Assembly (NCBI RefSeq): GCF_000382205.1 | Contig: NZ_KB907790.1 | Coordinates: forward strand, 62,001-126,000 | Length of the DNA: 64,000 nt | Source of the DNA: Dyadobacter beijingensis DSM 21582 | GTDB taxonomy: Bacteria; Bacteroidota; Bacteroidia; Cytophagales; Spirosomataceae | Direction of reading: 5' to 3' | Part shown: positions 32,793 to 42,661 of the stretch, one piece after another | How the letters are laid out: every line of letters starts with the position of its first letter | Position numbering within the stretch: the first letter of the stretch is position 1 | Translations under genes and position numbers: made by a program | The notes under the pieces: model-generated | What the model saw: the letters and a program-made list of their open reading frames with translations, nothing else | The model's database searches: none | Told to the model about the DNA's origin: nothing

Positions 32793-33152
32793 ATGGCAGC
32801 ACATAACGACCTCGGCCATTGGGGCGAAGCCTCCGCGGCATCCTTTCTTTTGGAAAAAGGCTTCAAAATCATTGCGAAAAATTACCGTAACTGGCAGTCG
32901 GAGATCGATCTGATCGTCGCCAAAGATGATATGCTCGTTTTTGTCGAAGTAAAAACGCGCAGCGGGACGGCATTCGGCATGCCGGAAGAATTCGTGAATG
33001 CAACCAAGGCAAAACTGGTCATGCGGGCGGCAGAACAGTACATTTTCGACGTCGATTGGGAAAACGACGTCCGGTTCGATATTGTTTCCGTCCTCATTTT
33101 GCCTGACGGCAGTACCGAAATCCGTCATATCGAAGACGCATTCAGCCGGTAA
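32793..33152 (+). CDS. YraN family protein (UPF0102)
   Basis: This 119-residue protein of the UPF0102/YraN family has a PD-(D/E)XK nuclease-like fold and unknown role, sometimes linked to DNA processing. Family marks are the N-terminal GHWGEASAASFLLEKGF, then EIDLIVAKDD and VFVEVKTRSGTAFG, which hold the E/D and ExK residues of the nuclease-like core, and the C-terminal VRFDIVSVLI. It lies 67 nt after the toxin gene; its GC content again resembles the housekeeping genes. It is not likely to be part of the toxin-antitoxin unit. Confidence 0.9.
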   Translation: MAAHNDLGHWGEASAASFLLEKGFKIIAKNYRNWQSEIDLIVAKDDMLVFVEVKTRSGTAFGMPEEFVNATKAKLVMRAAEQYIFDVDWENDVRFDIVSVLILPDGSTEIRHIEDAFSR

Positions 33153-33233
33153 CGTTACCCGCGGCGATAAGTAGAAAGGAAATGCCCGCAGATTTTGAAG
33201 ATGTTTTGTAAGTATTTCAAAATCTGTCAGTCC

Positions 33234-34100
33234 ATGAAAGAAACGCAGCTGCTCAACCGCCGGGAAATGATCAAAAGCAGTGCATTGCTGCTGGCATCTG
33301 CTGCCTGGAACGCCGATAATTCCCATGCACCCCGGTTTCAGATTGGCGCCTGCGACTGGTCGGTGGGCCGGCAGCTGAGCCCCGAGGCATTTGAGCGGGC
33401 GAAGCAAATCGGCCTGCATGGCATTCAGGTGAGCTATAATACCGGCAAGGACGAAAAGGGTCTCTCGGACCCGGCCACATTGCAGGGCATCCACGATGCC
33501 GCGGCGCGTACGGGCGTGAAGGTGTCAAGCCTGGCGATCGGCGAGCTCAACCGCGTACCTTATAAATCCCAGCCGAAAACGGAAGAATGGGTCTGGAACA
33601 GCGTCGACGCAGCGAAAGCGCTGGGCGTGAAAGTGATTTTGCTGGCATTCTTTTCAGACGGGGACTTGCGGAATGACGATGCCGGTAAAAAAGTGGTAAT
33701 AAGCCGTCTGGAAAAGGTGGCGCCGCATGCCGAGAAGCAAGGCATTACTTTGGGTATCGAGTCATGGCTGAGCGCGCAGGAGCATTTGGACATCATCAAT
33801 GCAGTCGGTTCCAGGGCGGTGAAAGTCTATTACGATTTCCGCAATTCCACCGACGCCGGTCATGATATTTTCAAGGAAATACCCATGCTCGGCAAAGATA
33901 TGATCTGCGAAATCCACATGAAAGAGAATGGCCAGCGTCTCGGAGAAGGCCCGCTCGACTGGCCGCGGGTAGCCAGGGCGGTCAAGGACATCGGCTACGA
34001 AGGCTGGATGCAGATCGAAGGTGCAACCCCGCAAGGCGCCGAAATCATCCCAGCCTATCAGCATAACCTCAATTACCTGAAAGGACTATTTCTAACCTAG
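33234..34100 (+). CDS. Tat-exported sugar phosphate isomerase/epimerase-like TIM barrel (first copy)
   Basis: This 288-residue protein is of the AP endonuclease family 2 / xylose isomerase-like TIM-barrel superfamily (PF01261). The N-terminus NRREMIKSSALLLASAA is a twin-arginine-type signal, so it acts outside the cytosol. The barrel starts at FQIGACDWSVG, with metal-ligand candidates in GIESWLSAQEH and the KVYYDFRN segment, ICEIHMKEN and the C-terminal WMQIEGA. I use the ATG at 33234, which places the RR pair near residue 9; an upstream ATG at 33195 is possible. It is first in the suspected oxidation locus and is followed by a hairpin and the heme dehydrogenase gene. Confidence 0.85.
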   Translation: MKETQLLNRREMIKSSALLLASAAWNADNSHAPRFQIGACDWSVGRQLSPEAFERAKQIGLHGIQVSYNTGKDEKGLSDPATLQGIHDAAARTGVKVSSLAIGELNRVPYKSQPKTEEWVWNSVDAAKALGVKVILLAFFSDGDLRNDDAGKKVVISRLEKVAPHAEKQGITLGIESWLSAQEHLDIINAVGSRAVKVYYDFRNSTDAGHDIFKEIPMLGKDMICEIHMKENGQRLGEGPLDWPRVARAVKDIGYEGWMQIEGATPQGAEIIPAYQHNLNYLKGLFLT

Positions 34101-34107
34101 ATATAAG

Positions 34108-34169
34108 AAGGAAAAAAGGGAGGAAGGAGGAAAGGGACGAAGAAAGATTCCCTCCTCCCTTTTTTCCTT
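34108..34169 (+). terminator. Hairpin/terminator between the TIM-barrel and dehydrogenase genes
   Basis: A purine-rich left arm (34108-34124) pairs with a pyrimidine-rich right arm (34153-34169) over 17 nt. The right arm contains a T6 run. The loop is purine-rich. It ends 13 nt before the next start codon, so it could reduce readthrough rather than stop transcription fully. Confidence 0.5.
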
Positions 34170-34181
34170 CAAAAATTGACC

Positions 34182-37091
34182 ATGAACATAACCAATACAT
34201 TACCGCTCCGCAGAACCGGTATTTTGGCCGGAAGCGTGCTATTGGCTGCCGCTTTCAGCATGATTTCCATTCAAAATGGCCCGGAGATGCCGAAACAGTC
34301 TTCCGTACCAATGGCAATGGCCGACGATTCCTCGCGCCTGTATGTGCCCGACGACCTCGAAGCCACCTTATGGGCCGAAGCGCCGATGTTTTTTAACCCG
34401 ACCAATATGGATATCGACGCCAATGGCCGGGTGTGGATTACGGAAGCCGTCAACTATCGCGATTTCAATACCAAACCCGCCGAGCGCCTCAGCCACAAGC
34501 AGAAAGGCGACCGTGTAATGATCCTCGAAGACCGGGACGGCGACGGCAAAGCGGAATCTTCCAAAGTATATGTGGAGGATTCGCTGCTGACCGCGCCACT
34601 CGGTATTGCCGTGATCGGTAACAAAACCATCGTTTCATGTGCGCCTAAACTGCTCATTTACACCGATACAAATGGCGATGATAAGCCGGACAAACGGGAG
34701 GTTTTCCTCACCGGCTTCGGCGGCTTCGATCACGACCATTCATTGCATTCGCTCATCGTGGGGCCGGATGGCAAGTATTATTTTAATACGGGCAATGCCG
34801 GTCCGCACAAGGTTACCGATAAAAGCGGCTGGACATTGCGGAGCGGCAGCCTATACACCGGCGGCACGCCTTATAACAAAACCAACGAAGGCAATCAGAA
34901 GTCGGACGACGGCCGCATTTGGGTCGGCGGCCTCGCATTGCGCATTAACCCCGACGGCACGGGCCTGAAAGTGCTCGGTCACAATTTCCGCAACAGCTAC
35001 GAAGTATGCCTCGACAGCTACGGCAATATGTGGCAGAACGACAACGACGACCAGGTGATCACCTGCCGCGTGTCTTTTTTGCAGGAAAATGGCAATGCAG
35101 GCTATTTCTCGGCTGACGGTACCCGTTACTGGCAAGCCGACCGTCGCCCCGGCCAGGACATTTTCAGCACGCATTGGCACCAGGAAGACCCGGGCGTGAT
35201 GCCGGCAGGAGACAATTCGGGCGCAGGTTCGCCCACAGGCATCGTGTTTTATGAGGGAGATGAATTGGGTAAAAACTATCGGGGTACATTGCTCAGCTGC
35301 GAAGCGGGCCGCAATGTGCTGTTTGCCTACCAGCCCAAACCGCTGGGCGCCGGTTTCGTGTTGAACCGCCGTGACCTGATCAGCTCATTTCCAAAGGTTT
35401 CGGAGCGTTACGAATGGTACGAAACCGATCAGGATTACCGCAAATGGTTCCGGCCGTCGGATGTGGCAGTGGGCCCGGATGGAGCCATTTACATTGCCGA
35501 CTGGTACGATCCGGTCGTTGGCGGGCATGCGATGAAGGACAAAAAGGGCTACGGCCGCATTTACCGCATTACGCCGAAAGGCAAAAAACTGACGACCCCG
35601 CAGCTGGATTTTACGACGACGGCCGGGCTGATCAATGCCTTGAAGAACCCCGCTATTAATGTCCGTGCTTTGGGTTTTGAAGGGTTGAGGGCAAAAGGGC
35701 CAGCGGTTATACCGGATGTTAAACAATTACTGACGGTTGAAAATCCATATCACCAGGCGAGGGCGATCTGGCTGCTGGCGCAGCTGGGCGAGCAGGGTAA
35801 TGCCGAGGTGGTCAAACTGCTTTCTTCGGGCAATGCCACCCACCGGTTGGCGGCATTCCGTGCATTGAAATCGACGGGTAACGCAAATGCATATTTGGCG
35901 CAAATGTCGAAGGATCCGGATGCCGCAGTAAGAAGGGAAGTAGGCATCGCATTGCGAGATGTACCTTATGATCAGGCATTTGTGAGTATTTCAAATCTGA
36001 TCAGAAACTATGACGGTAGGGACCCGTGGATGCTGGAAGCGATCGGGACGGCGTCGGACGGGAAGGAGGAAAAGGTGTACGCCTATGTGCGGGAAGCATT
36101 CAAGGGCGATCCGGCGAACTGGAAGCCGCAGCGCGCGGGCCTGGCCTGGCGCCTGCATCCCGTAAGCGCGGTGGAAGAGTTGAAAATCAGGGCTGGATCT
36201 GCGAGGGTTTCGGAGCCGGAGCGGCGTAAAGCACTGACGGCCATCGGTTTTATCAAAGACAAAAAGGCGGCTGGGGCGATGATCGCATTATCGAAATCGA
36301 CCTTGCCGGATGTTTCTTCGAATGCCTCCTACTGGATCAATTTCCGCAAAAGCAACGACTGGGCCGACCTTATGAACTGGGAAGAAGCCACGGCGCAGGT
36401 GATGACGCCCGCGTACAAGCGCATGCTCGATCTCAAAAAGACCGTAGCCGATAAAACGCAGCCCGTGTCGCAGCGCATTGAAACAGCGAAACAAATGGCT
36501 TCCGACGCGAATGGCGGCAATATTCTCGTGGACATGCGCGTGCAAGGCCAGCTGCCGGATACGATTGCGAAGTCGGTCAGTGATATTATTTTCAAAAACC
36601 CCGACCAGAATGTCCGCGTCGTCGCCAGCCAGTTTTTCCCGAGAAACGGCAAGGTGTTGAAAACCGATTTCATTTCGAGAATGAATGCCGATCCGGCGCA
36701 CGGAAAACAGATTTTTGCCAACACTTGCGCCGCTTGCCATAAACACGGACAGTCCGGTGCCGAGATAGGCCCTGATTTGACAACTATTCATAAGAAGTTC
36801 GATAAGGCGGCATTGCTGGACGCGATCGTGAATCCCTCGGCGAGCATGGTTTTCGGCTATGAAAGCTACACGATCGTCTCCAAAAAGGGCGACACTTATT
36901 TCGGGTTCTTGCTGAGCGACGGCGCGAATGTGGTCTTGAAAGACGCTGCCGGCCAGCAGCACACGATCAAAGCAGTGGAGATTAAAAGCCGCGAAAAAAT
37001 GCCGTCATCGCTCATGCCGGAACCCACCGCACTGGGCCTGAACGAGCAGGATCTGGCCGATTTGACAGGTTACTTGCTAAATTTCAAGTAG
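34182..37091 (+). CDS. PVC-type heme-containing membrane-bound dehydrogenase (beta-propeller, HEAT-like, cytochrome c)
   Basis: This exported 969-residue protein appears to join three parts. After an N-terminal signal or anchor (residues about 10-30), a sorbosone/PQQ-dehydrogenase-like beta-propeller runs from near 50 to 450, with AEAPMFFNPTNMDIDANGRVW-type blades (start segment NMDIDANGRVWITEAVNY) and DHDHSLHSL. HEAT-like helical repeats run from about 470 to 700. A c-type cytochrome domain has CAACH at residues 849-853. A C-terminal small beta domain follows. Such architecture is common in Planctomycetes and Verrucomicrobia and some Bacteroidota. It is predicted to oxidise a sugar or alcohol in the periplasm; the substrate is unknown. 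I use the ATG at 34182; a TTG start two codons earlier is possible. Confidence 0.87.
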   Translation: MNITNTLPLRRTGILAGSVLLAAAFSMISIQNGPEMPKQSSVPMAMADDSSRLYVPDDLEATLWAEAPMFFNPTNMDIDANGRVWITEAVNYRDFNTKPAERLSHKQKGDRVMILEDRDGDGKAESSKVYVEDSLLTAPLGIAVIGNKTIVSCAPKLLIYTDTNGDDKPDKREVFLTGFGGFDHDHSLHSLIVGPDGKYYFNTGNAGPHKVTDKSGWTLRSGSLYTGGTPYNKTNEGNQKSDDGRIWVGGLALRINPDGTGLKVLGHNFRNSYEVCLDSYGNMWQNDNDDQVITCRVSFLQENGNAGYFSADGTRYWQADRRPGQDIFSTHWHQEDPGVMPAGDNSGAGSPTGIVFYEGDELGKNYRGTLLSCEAGRNVLFAYQPKPLGAGFVLNRRDLISSFPKVSERYEWYETDQDYRKWFRPSDVAVGPDGAIYIADWYDPVVGGHAMKDKKGYGRIYRITPKGKKLTTPQLDFTTTAGLINALKNPAINVRALGFEGLRAKGPAVIPDVKQLLTVENPYHQARAIWLLAQLGEQGNAEVVKLLSSGNATHRLAAFRALKSTGNANAYLAQMSKDPDAAVRREVGIALRDVPYDQAFVSISNLIRNYDGRDPWMLEAIGTASDGKEEKVYAYVREAFKGDPANWKPQRAGLAWRLHPVSAVEELKIRAGSARVSEPERRKALTAIGFIKDKKAAGAMIALSKSTLPDVSSNASYWINFRKSNDWADLMNWEEATAQVMTPAYKRMLDLKKTVADKTQPVSQRIETAKQMASDANGGNILVDMRVQGQLPDTIAKSVSDIIFKNPDQNVRVVASQFFPRNGKVLKTDFISRMNADPAHGKQIFANTCAACHKHGQSGAEIGPDLTTIHKKFDKAALLDAIVNPSASMVFGYESYTIVSKKGDTYFGFLLSDGANVVLKDAAGQQHTIKAVEIKSREKMPSSLMPEPTALGLNEQDLADLTGYLLNFK

Positions 37092-37153
37092 AAGTACAAT
37101 GCCGGATTTGGAAAGTGATAGCGTTGTTTTCTGGATAATAAAAACAATTAATA

Positions 37154-37161
37154 TAACTTTG
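37154..37161 (+). promoter_or_regulatory. Bacteroidota -7 element (TAACTTTG) of the ECF sigma gene
   Basis: TAACTTTG matches TAnnTTTG, 41 nt before the start codon. A TTG at 37124-37126 is 27 nt upstream, farther than ideal. This suggests that the sigma gene is transcribed apart from the dehydrogenase gene. Confidence 0.45.
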
Positions 37162-37201
37162 TCGCAATCCTATTCCCGAAATCAACGAAACCCAAGCTGT
37201 A

Positions 37202-37777
37202 ATGGTGGATAACGACAAAGCCGGCCACCTGCTTCTCGCATTGCAAAATGGGGATGCGGAAGCATTTACGGCGATTTACAAGGCGTATTGGTACGACATG
37301 TTTCTCGTGGCATACCGCAAGCTCCGTAACAAGGAGGCGGCCGAAGAGATCGTGCAGGACATCTTCCTGCGGCTATGGCGGGAGCGGGATTCGCTGCGGG
37401 TGCAAAATTTGAATTACTACCTTTTCGCTGCGGTTCGCTACGAGGTCATCGATCACATCCGCACCCAGGGCCCGACGGTCGAATACCTCGATTACTACGA
37501 ACTTTCCAACGGCATTCAGGATGCGGGCACGGAAAACCAGCTCGCGCTGGACGATTTGCTGCGCGTCATCGACGAATGCCTGCATATCCTGCCCGAAAAA
37601 ACGCGGGAAATTTTCCGCCTGCATAAGCTGGAATACTGGCCCATCGCCCGAATCGCCGCGCGTTTCGGCCTGTCGGAAAAGGCCGTCGAATACCACCTCA
37701 CCAAGTCCGTTCGCCTCGTCCGTACACATTTAAAAGAGGTAATGGTGCTGCTGCTAGCCACCTCCGGCCTGCTATAA
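37202..37777 (+). CDS. ECF RNA polymerase sigma factor (FecI-like)
   Basis: This 191-residue sigma-70 family ECF factor has region 2 with FTAIYKAYWYDMF and EEIVQDIFLRLWRER (residues about 22-65), and region 4 HTH with LPEKTREIFRLHKLEYWPIARIAARFG-type text (segment LPEKTREIF near 133). The length and the tail of hydrophobic residues match the sigma factors adjacent to SusC/SusD systems. The gene order sigma, FecR, SusC, SusD indicates a cell-surface signalling cascade in which the sigma factor is released on substrate uptake and drives the downstream operon. A -7 element precedes it. The target promoters cannot be read with confidence. Confidence 0.92.
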   Translation: MVDNDKAGHLLLALQNGDAEAFTAIYKAYWYDMFLVAYRKLRNKEAAEEIVQDIFLRLWRERDSLRVQNLNYYLFAAVRYEVIDHIRTQGPTVEYLDYYELSNGIQDAGTENQLALDDLLRVIDECLHILPEKTREIFRLHKLEYWPIARIAARFGLSEKAVEYHLTKSVRLVRTHLKEVMVLLLATSGLL

Positions 37778-37975
37778 GCCCGCTAACCGCCTACACTTCC
37801 TCCATCCTCCTTCTACTCCCTCTCCCCCAATTATCTTTTTCAAAGAACTTTCTCTTCTGCAACCTTTTAAAATAGTATTATTCAAATATTTTCTAAATCT
37901 ATTTAGGGAGTATGAGCATTTTTTCGGCTTGTATTCAGATAGCCGGCATTTATCCTGATCAGCCATTACACATCA

Positions 37976-39028
37976 ATGAACAATAAGGAATGGCAGGCCC
38001 TGCTCCTGAAATACCGGGAGGGGAACTGCACCAAAGAGGAAATATTGAAAATCCATTTGTGGTACGAAAACCTCAGTCCAGATGGGCTTGCTACGCTCGG
38101 CGAGCAGGAAAAGCGCGATATGGAGCACCGGATGCTGGGCCGACTGGCAGCGGAGACTTCGGAAGCGGTTTACACCGAGCCGATGGTGATTCGTCCCTGG
38201 TGGAGTAGGGCGTCGGTTTACCTATCGGCGGCGGCGGCTGTGCTGCTGGTCGTCAGTTTCTGGGTATTCTTCGGAAACCGGGGCGGCAGGCGTGGTGTGA
38301 TGCGGGAAAAAATGTTTGTAGAAGCGCCAAACGGCCGTCTGATCACCGAAGAAAACAATACCAATATGCCTAAGCGGCTGACATTGAGCGACCGAAGTAC
38401 GGTAATCCTCGAACCGGGTGCGCGCATTGTTTTTCCTGCGGCATTTACAGGCGATAAGCGTACCGTGCAGCTAACGGGTAATGCGTTTTTTGAAATAACC
38501 CGTAACCCCGACCAGCCTTTCCTCGTTTACAGCGGCAAAATCATCACCCGCGTGCTCGGGACGAGTTTCCGGATCAAAACCAATGCGAGGGATAAGGCGC
38601 TGGAAGTGGAGGTCGTGACGGGCAAGGTTTCCGTTTTTGAAAACCGCGAAGCATTCAGCGAAAGTGATTCTATTGATAATCAGGATAATGGTGTGGTGCT
38701 GACGCCGAACCAGCGGGTAACCTATTTCTCCGAAAGCCGCCATTTGATGACCGGCCTGGTACCGGAGCCGGTGAAAGCGACGCCTGCGACCGTGGAGGCA
38801 AAACTGGTTTTCAACGATGAAAAACTCGCAAAAATCGCACAGGCATTGCAGGAAACATACGGCATCGAAATCGTATTCGCGAACGACCGCATTGCGCAGT
38901 GCACATTCACCGGCGACCTCAGCGACATGCAGCTTTACGATAAGCTGGCGCTCGTTTGCAAATCCAACGGCGCCGATTACGAAGTGAAAGGAACACGCAT
39001 CCTGATCAACGGACACGGCTGCGACTGA
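37976..39028 (+). CDS. FecR-family anti-sigma factor
   Basis: This 350-residue single-pass inner-membrane protein has a cytosolic N-terminal anti-sigma segment of about 75 residues (LLLKYREGNCTKEEI). A transmembrane helix lies at about 78-98 (SVYLSAAAAVLLVVSFWVFF). The periplasmic FecR domain covers about 115-215 (RLTLSDRSTVILEPGARI, GNAFFEITRNPDQPF). A C-terminal DUF4974/STN-like module (LVFNDEKLAKIAQALQETYG) would meet the N-terminal domain of the SusC partner. It follows the sigma gene after 198 nt and precedes susC after 175 nt. It likely keeps the sigma factor inactive until SusC signals. Confidence 0.92.
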   Translation: MNNKEWQALLLKYREGNCTKEEILKIHLWYENLSPDGLATLGEQEKRDMEHRMLGRLAAETSEAVYTEPMVIRPWWSRASVYLSAAAAVLLVVSFWVFFGNRGGRRGVMREKMFVEAPNGRLITEENNTNMPKRLTLSDRSTVILEPGARIVFPAAFTGDKRTVQLTGNAFFEITRNPDQPFLVYSGKIITRVLGTSFRIKTNARDKALEVEVVTGKVSVFENREAFSESDSIDNQDNGVVLTPNQRVTYFSESRHLMTGLVPEPVKATPATVEAKLVFNDEKLAKIAQALQETYGIEIVFANDRIAQCTFTGDLSDMQLYDKLALVCKSNGADYEVKGTRILINGHGCD

Positions 39029-39129
39029 TTTTTTGACACCCTAAACCCTTAACTATGGCGCTATAAACTACCTCACCGGCCCAAAAACAAAGAAACCGAT
39101 AGTGTACCACCACTACCGGCTTCGAGAAA

Positions 39130-39181
39130 GCCTGCTCGCATGATCCTGGACAGACGGCAAGCAGGCGGATGTCCTGTTTTT
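39130..39181 (+). promoter_or_regulatory. Hairpin and T-run in the fecR-susC gap (possible attenuator)
   Basis: Arms GCCTGCT (39130-39136) and AGCAGGC (39160-39166) could pair. A T5 run follows at about 39177-39181, roughly 10 nt after the stem. It lies 23 nt before the susC start and could dampen readthrough or be part of a regulated leader. Confidence 0.3.
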
Positions 39182-39203
39182 CACAAATAGAACCTTCAAA
39201 AAT

Positions 39204-42200
39204 ATGCAAAAAACCCAACAGTTAAAATGGTGTGCATCACTGTGCATGGTCATGAAAATAACATTTGCCCAAATCCTTTTTGCAGTGGTCTTCACGACGC
39301 TCACCCACGCCGCGAGCGAGGGCAGGGCGCAGGAGATCATGGAGAGAATGGTGACGATCCATGCACAGAATGCGGAGCTGCGAAATGTCCTGCGCGATAT
39401 CGAAGAGCAGGCCGACGTGAAGTTTGCGTACAGCCAGAAAAACATCCGTGCCGAACGTACGGTGGACGTACATATCAACCGGCAGAAGCTTTCCGCAGCA
39501 TTGAGCTCACTGCTCGACCCGCTGCACATTGCCTATGAACTAACGGCAGGCCGAATTTTGCTAACGGCGGAAACGGGCGCTGTTACCGAACCACAGCAAA
39601 TGGAGCCCGCCGAAGCACCAACCGCCCCGGCATTGGCGCTCATCAAAGGGAAGGTAATCGATGAAAACAATGCGGGCCTGCCCGGCGTGAGCGTGATCGT
39701 AAAAGGCACGCAAAAAGGCACGACGACGGATCAGGACGGGGCATTCGCGCTGGATGTGCCCGAGCAGGCCAGCGCCGTGCTGGTATTCAGTTTTGTGGGT
39801 TACAAACCGCAGGAAATAGCTGTGGGAAGCCAGACCAACATTTCGGTTACCATGCAGCCGGATAACCAATCGCTCGAAGAAGTGGTGGTGGTTGGTTATG
39901 GATCGGTTAGGAAGAGCGATTTAACGGGCTCCGTAGCGAGCATTAAAGGCGATGCGATCCGCGAAATGCCGGTCACTTCGGTGGACCAGGCGATCCAGTC
40001 GCGGGCGCCGGGCGTACAGGTAACGCAGACGTCGGGTGCGCCGGGCGGTGGCATTTCCATCCGCGTGCGCGGTGCCAACTCTATCAACAGCGGCAGCGAG
40101 CCGTTGTACGTCATCGACGGCTTCCCGATTTATCCCGACAATGGCGCGCTGGGTACCAGCGGCAACCGCCAGCCGACCAATGCGATGGCGACCATTAACC
40201 CGAACGAAATCGAATCCATTGAAATTCTGAAAGATGCCTCCGCGACCTCCATTTACGGTTCCCGCGGCGCGAACGGGGTGATCCTCATTACGACCAAACG
40301 CGGCAAAGAAGGCCAGAGCCGCGTCGATTACGACGGTTCCTACTCGTTCCAAACCATTGCGAAGCAAGTGGATGTGCTCAACGGCGCCGACTATGCCCGA
40401 TACATTAACATGCTGGAACGCAGCCAGGGTGGTAATCCGCGGTATTCCGACGCGCAGATCTCGCAAATCGGCAAGGGTACCGATTGGTGGGACGTGATCT
40501 CGCGTACAGGCGCGCTATCCAACCATCAGCTGTCGTTTACAGGTGGTAATAAAGGAATGCGGTATGCTTTCGTGGGGAACTATCTGGATAACAAGGGTAT
40601 AATTAAAAATACGGATTTCAACCGCTACGGTTTCCGGATGAACCTGGACAACGATTTCCTGAAAGGCAAGGCGACGCTGACCAACAGCTGGTCTTTCAAC
40701 CGGTCGAGCAGCAGCAATGTGCCTACCGACCGCGGCGGGCCGGGCGGGATCGTGATCTCGGCATTGGGCCTCGACCCTACCGGGCCGGTTTACGACCAGA
40801 ATGGCGCTTATCAATACGCGAGTTACGACCAGCGCTTCCTGACCAACCCGCTCGCGGAGGCGACCGAAGGCTATGACCGGGATTATACCAACCGTCTTTT
40901 CGGTACTTCGGCATTGACTGTCAATATCTTGCAAGGATTAAAATTCCGCACCAGCCTCGGCCTCGACATCGTGAATGCGCGCCGCACTACTTTTTATAAC
41001 AACTACACCTACATCGGCCGCCAGAATGGCCGGGAGTTGCAGAAAGCGAATCGAAATTCAAACAACGTCCTGAATGAGAATATTTTAACTTACAATAAGG
41101 AAATTGCCAAAGGGCATTATCTCGACGTTACGCTCGGCTACACCTATCAGAAAGAAATCAATTATTTCGAGGCGACGACGACCCGCGGGCTGCCTTCCGA
41201 CGATGTGGATGCCGTGAATATGCAAAACGGCAGCCGGCCATTGGTGCCTACTTCGGGCCGTGTGGAATGGGAGCTGATGTCGATGCTGGGGCGGATCAAT
41301 TACAATTTGAAAGACCGCTACCTGCTCACGGTGACGCTTCGCCGCGACGGTTCTTCGAAATTCGGTCCTAACAACAAATGGGCGACATTCCCGTCCGCGG
41401 CGGTGGGCTGGCGCGTGGTGAATGAGGAATTTTTCAAAAATTCGGCGCTGGGCAATGTGTTCGACGACTTCAAGATCCGCGCGAGCTACGGACTTACCGG
41501 TAATTCGCAAATCCCGGTCTACCGTTCGGTAGCTGGTCTGGTACCTTACAACTATGTTTTCGGAGCCACGCCTTCACTGGTTTCGGGTTATGCGCCCAAC
41601 CGCATCCCGAACTCCGATCTGAAATGGGAGAGCACTTCGATGCTCAATGTCGGGCTGGATTTTGCCTTGATCAACAGCCGCCTGAACCTGACGATCGACG
41701 CATTCCAGAACAAAACGACCGACCTGCTGCTGGACGTTTCGATCCCGCAAAGCACCGGTTTCAGCACGATTATGCTCAATTCCGGCTCGCTGAGCAATAA
41801 GGGGCTAGAATTCTCGGCGAATTATAAGTTGATCAGTAACAATACATTGACCTGGGATGTCAGCGGTAATGTGTCTATTCTGCGTAATAAAATCCTCGAC
41901 CTCGGCATGAGTACGCCGTTTTTCTCAGAGACCACGAGCGGCCACCTCGGCGTGCTTGGCAGCTGGGTGCAGGCCGGGAATGCGATCGGCGTGTGGAGTG
42001 GATATAAATACGTGGGGCTGTTTCAATCCGATGAAGAAGGCAAAAGCTACTCAGCGAAGGCTGGTTATCCCAAATATGAGGACGTGAACGGCGACGGCAA
42101 ATACACGACCGACGATTTCAAGATCATCGGCGATCCGAACCCGAAACTCACCTGGGGCTTCAATACCAGCCTGAAATACAAGGGGTTCGACCTTTCGGTA

Positions 42201-42635
42201 TTCTTCCGCGGCGTGCACGGCAACAAAATCCGCAACCTGCAACAGTCTGAAATGGGTGACGGCGTGCAGAAGATCAACCAGATCGCCAATATCCTGACCG
42301 ATTCGTGGACGCCGGAGAACACCAGCGCTTCCCGCCCGGTAATTGATGGCCGCCGCGACTTCATTTCTTTCCGCCGGTCGTCATTCTTCATCCAGGATGG
42401 TTCGTTCGTGCGCTTGCAGAACCTTTCGCTCGGGTATACACTCCCGGTCAAGAGCGCCTACATCCGTAATGCGCGCGTGTACGTGAGCGGGCAAAACCTC
42501 TTCCTCATCACCAAGTACAAAGGTTTCGATCCCGAAGTGAACAACCGGGGCCAGAACAACCTGAACCGCGGCGACGATTACGATGCTTATCCGCGGGCCC
42601 GCATGTTCACATTGGGCGTGAATCTTGGTATTTAA
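39204..42635 (+). CDS. SusC/RagA-family TonB-linked outer-membrane transporter with STN domain
   Basis: This is a 1143-residue TonB-dependent transporter. The order is signal peptide (cleavage near residue 37-42), a STN/secretin-like signalling domain (about 50-125), a carboxypeptidase-regulatory-like beta sandwich (about 147-225, KGKVIDENNAGLPGVSV), the TonB box/linker LEEVVVVGYG near 228, the plug (SVDQAIQSRAPGVQVTQTSG), and then the barrel ending in FTLGVNLGI. The STN domain is needed for signalling to FecR, so this SusC is both a transporter and the input of the sigma cascade. It is followed by susD after 26 nt. The substrate is unknown. Confidence 0.95.
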   Translation: MQKTQQLKWCASLCMVMKITFAQILFAVVFTTLTHAASEGRAQEIMERMVTIHAQNAELRNVLRDIEEQADVKFAYSQKNIRAERTVDVHINRQKLSAALSSLLDPLHIAYELTAGRILLTAETGAVTEPQQMEPAEAPTAPALALIKGKVIDENNAGLPGVSVIVKGTQKGTTTDQDGAFALDVPEQASAVLVFSFVGYKPQEIAVGSQTNISVTMQPDNQSLEEVVVVGYGSVRKSDLTGSVASIKGDAIREMPVTSVDQAIQSRAPGVQVTQTSGAPGGGISIRVRGANSINSGSEPLYVIDGFPIYPDNGALGTSGNRQPTNAMATINPNEIESIEILKDASATSIYGSRGANGVILITTKRGKEGQSRVDYDGSYSFQTIAKQVDVLNGADYARYINMLERSQGGNPRYSDAQISQIGKGTDWWDVISRTGALSNHQLSFTGGNKGMRYAFVGNYLDNKGIIKNTDFNRYGFRMNLDNDFLKGKATLTNSWSFNRSSSSNVPTDRGGPGGIVISALGLDPTGPVYDQNGAYQYASYDQRFLTNPLAEATEGYDRDYTNRLFGTSALTVNILQGLKFRTSLGLDIVNARRTTFYNNYTYIGRQNGRELQKANRNSNNVLNENILTYNKEIAKGHYLDVTLGYTYQKEINYFEATTTRGLPSDDVDAVNMQNGSRPLVPTSGRVEWELMSMLGRINYNLKDRYLLTVTLRRDGSSKFGPNNKWATFPSAAVGWRVVNEEFFKNSALGNVFDDFKIRASYGLTGNSQIPVYRSVAGLVPYNYVFGATPSLVSGYAPNRIPNSDLKWESTSMLNVGLDFALINSRLNLTIDAFQNKTTDLLLDVSIPQSTGFSTIMLNSGSLSNKGLEFSANYKLISNNTLTWDVSGNVSILRNKILDLGMSTPFFSETTSGHLGVLGSWVQAGNAIGVWSGYKYVGLFQSDEEGKSYSAKAGYPKYEDVNGDGKYTTDDFKIIGDPNPKLTWGFNTSLKYKGFDLSVFFRGVHGNKIRNLQQSEMGDGVQKINQIANILTDSWTPENTSASRPVIDGRRDFISFRRSSFFIQDGSFVRLQNLSLGYTLPVKSAYIRNARVYVSGQNLFLITKYKGFDPEVNNRGQNNLNRGDDYDAYPRARMFTLGVNLGI

Positions 42636-42661
42636 TATTTCAAATTGAAAATCAGTTTGTT

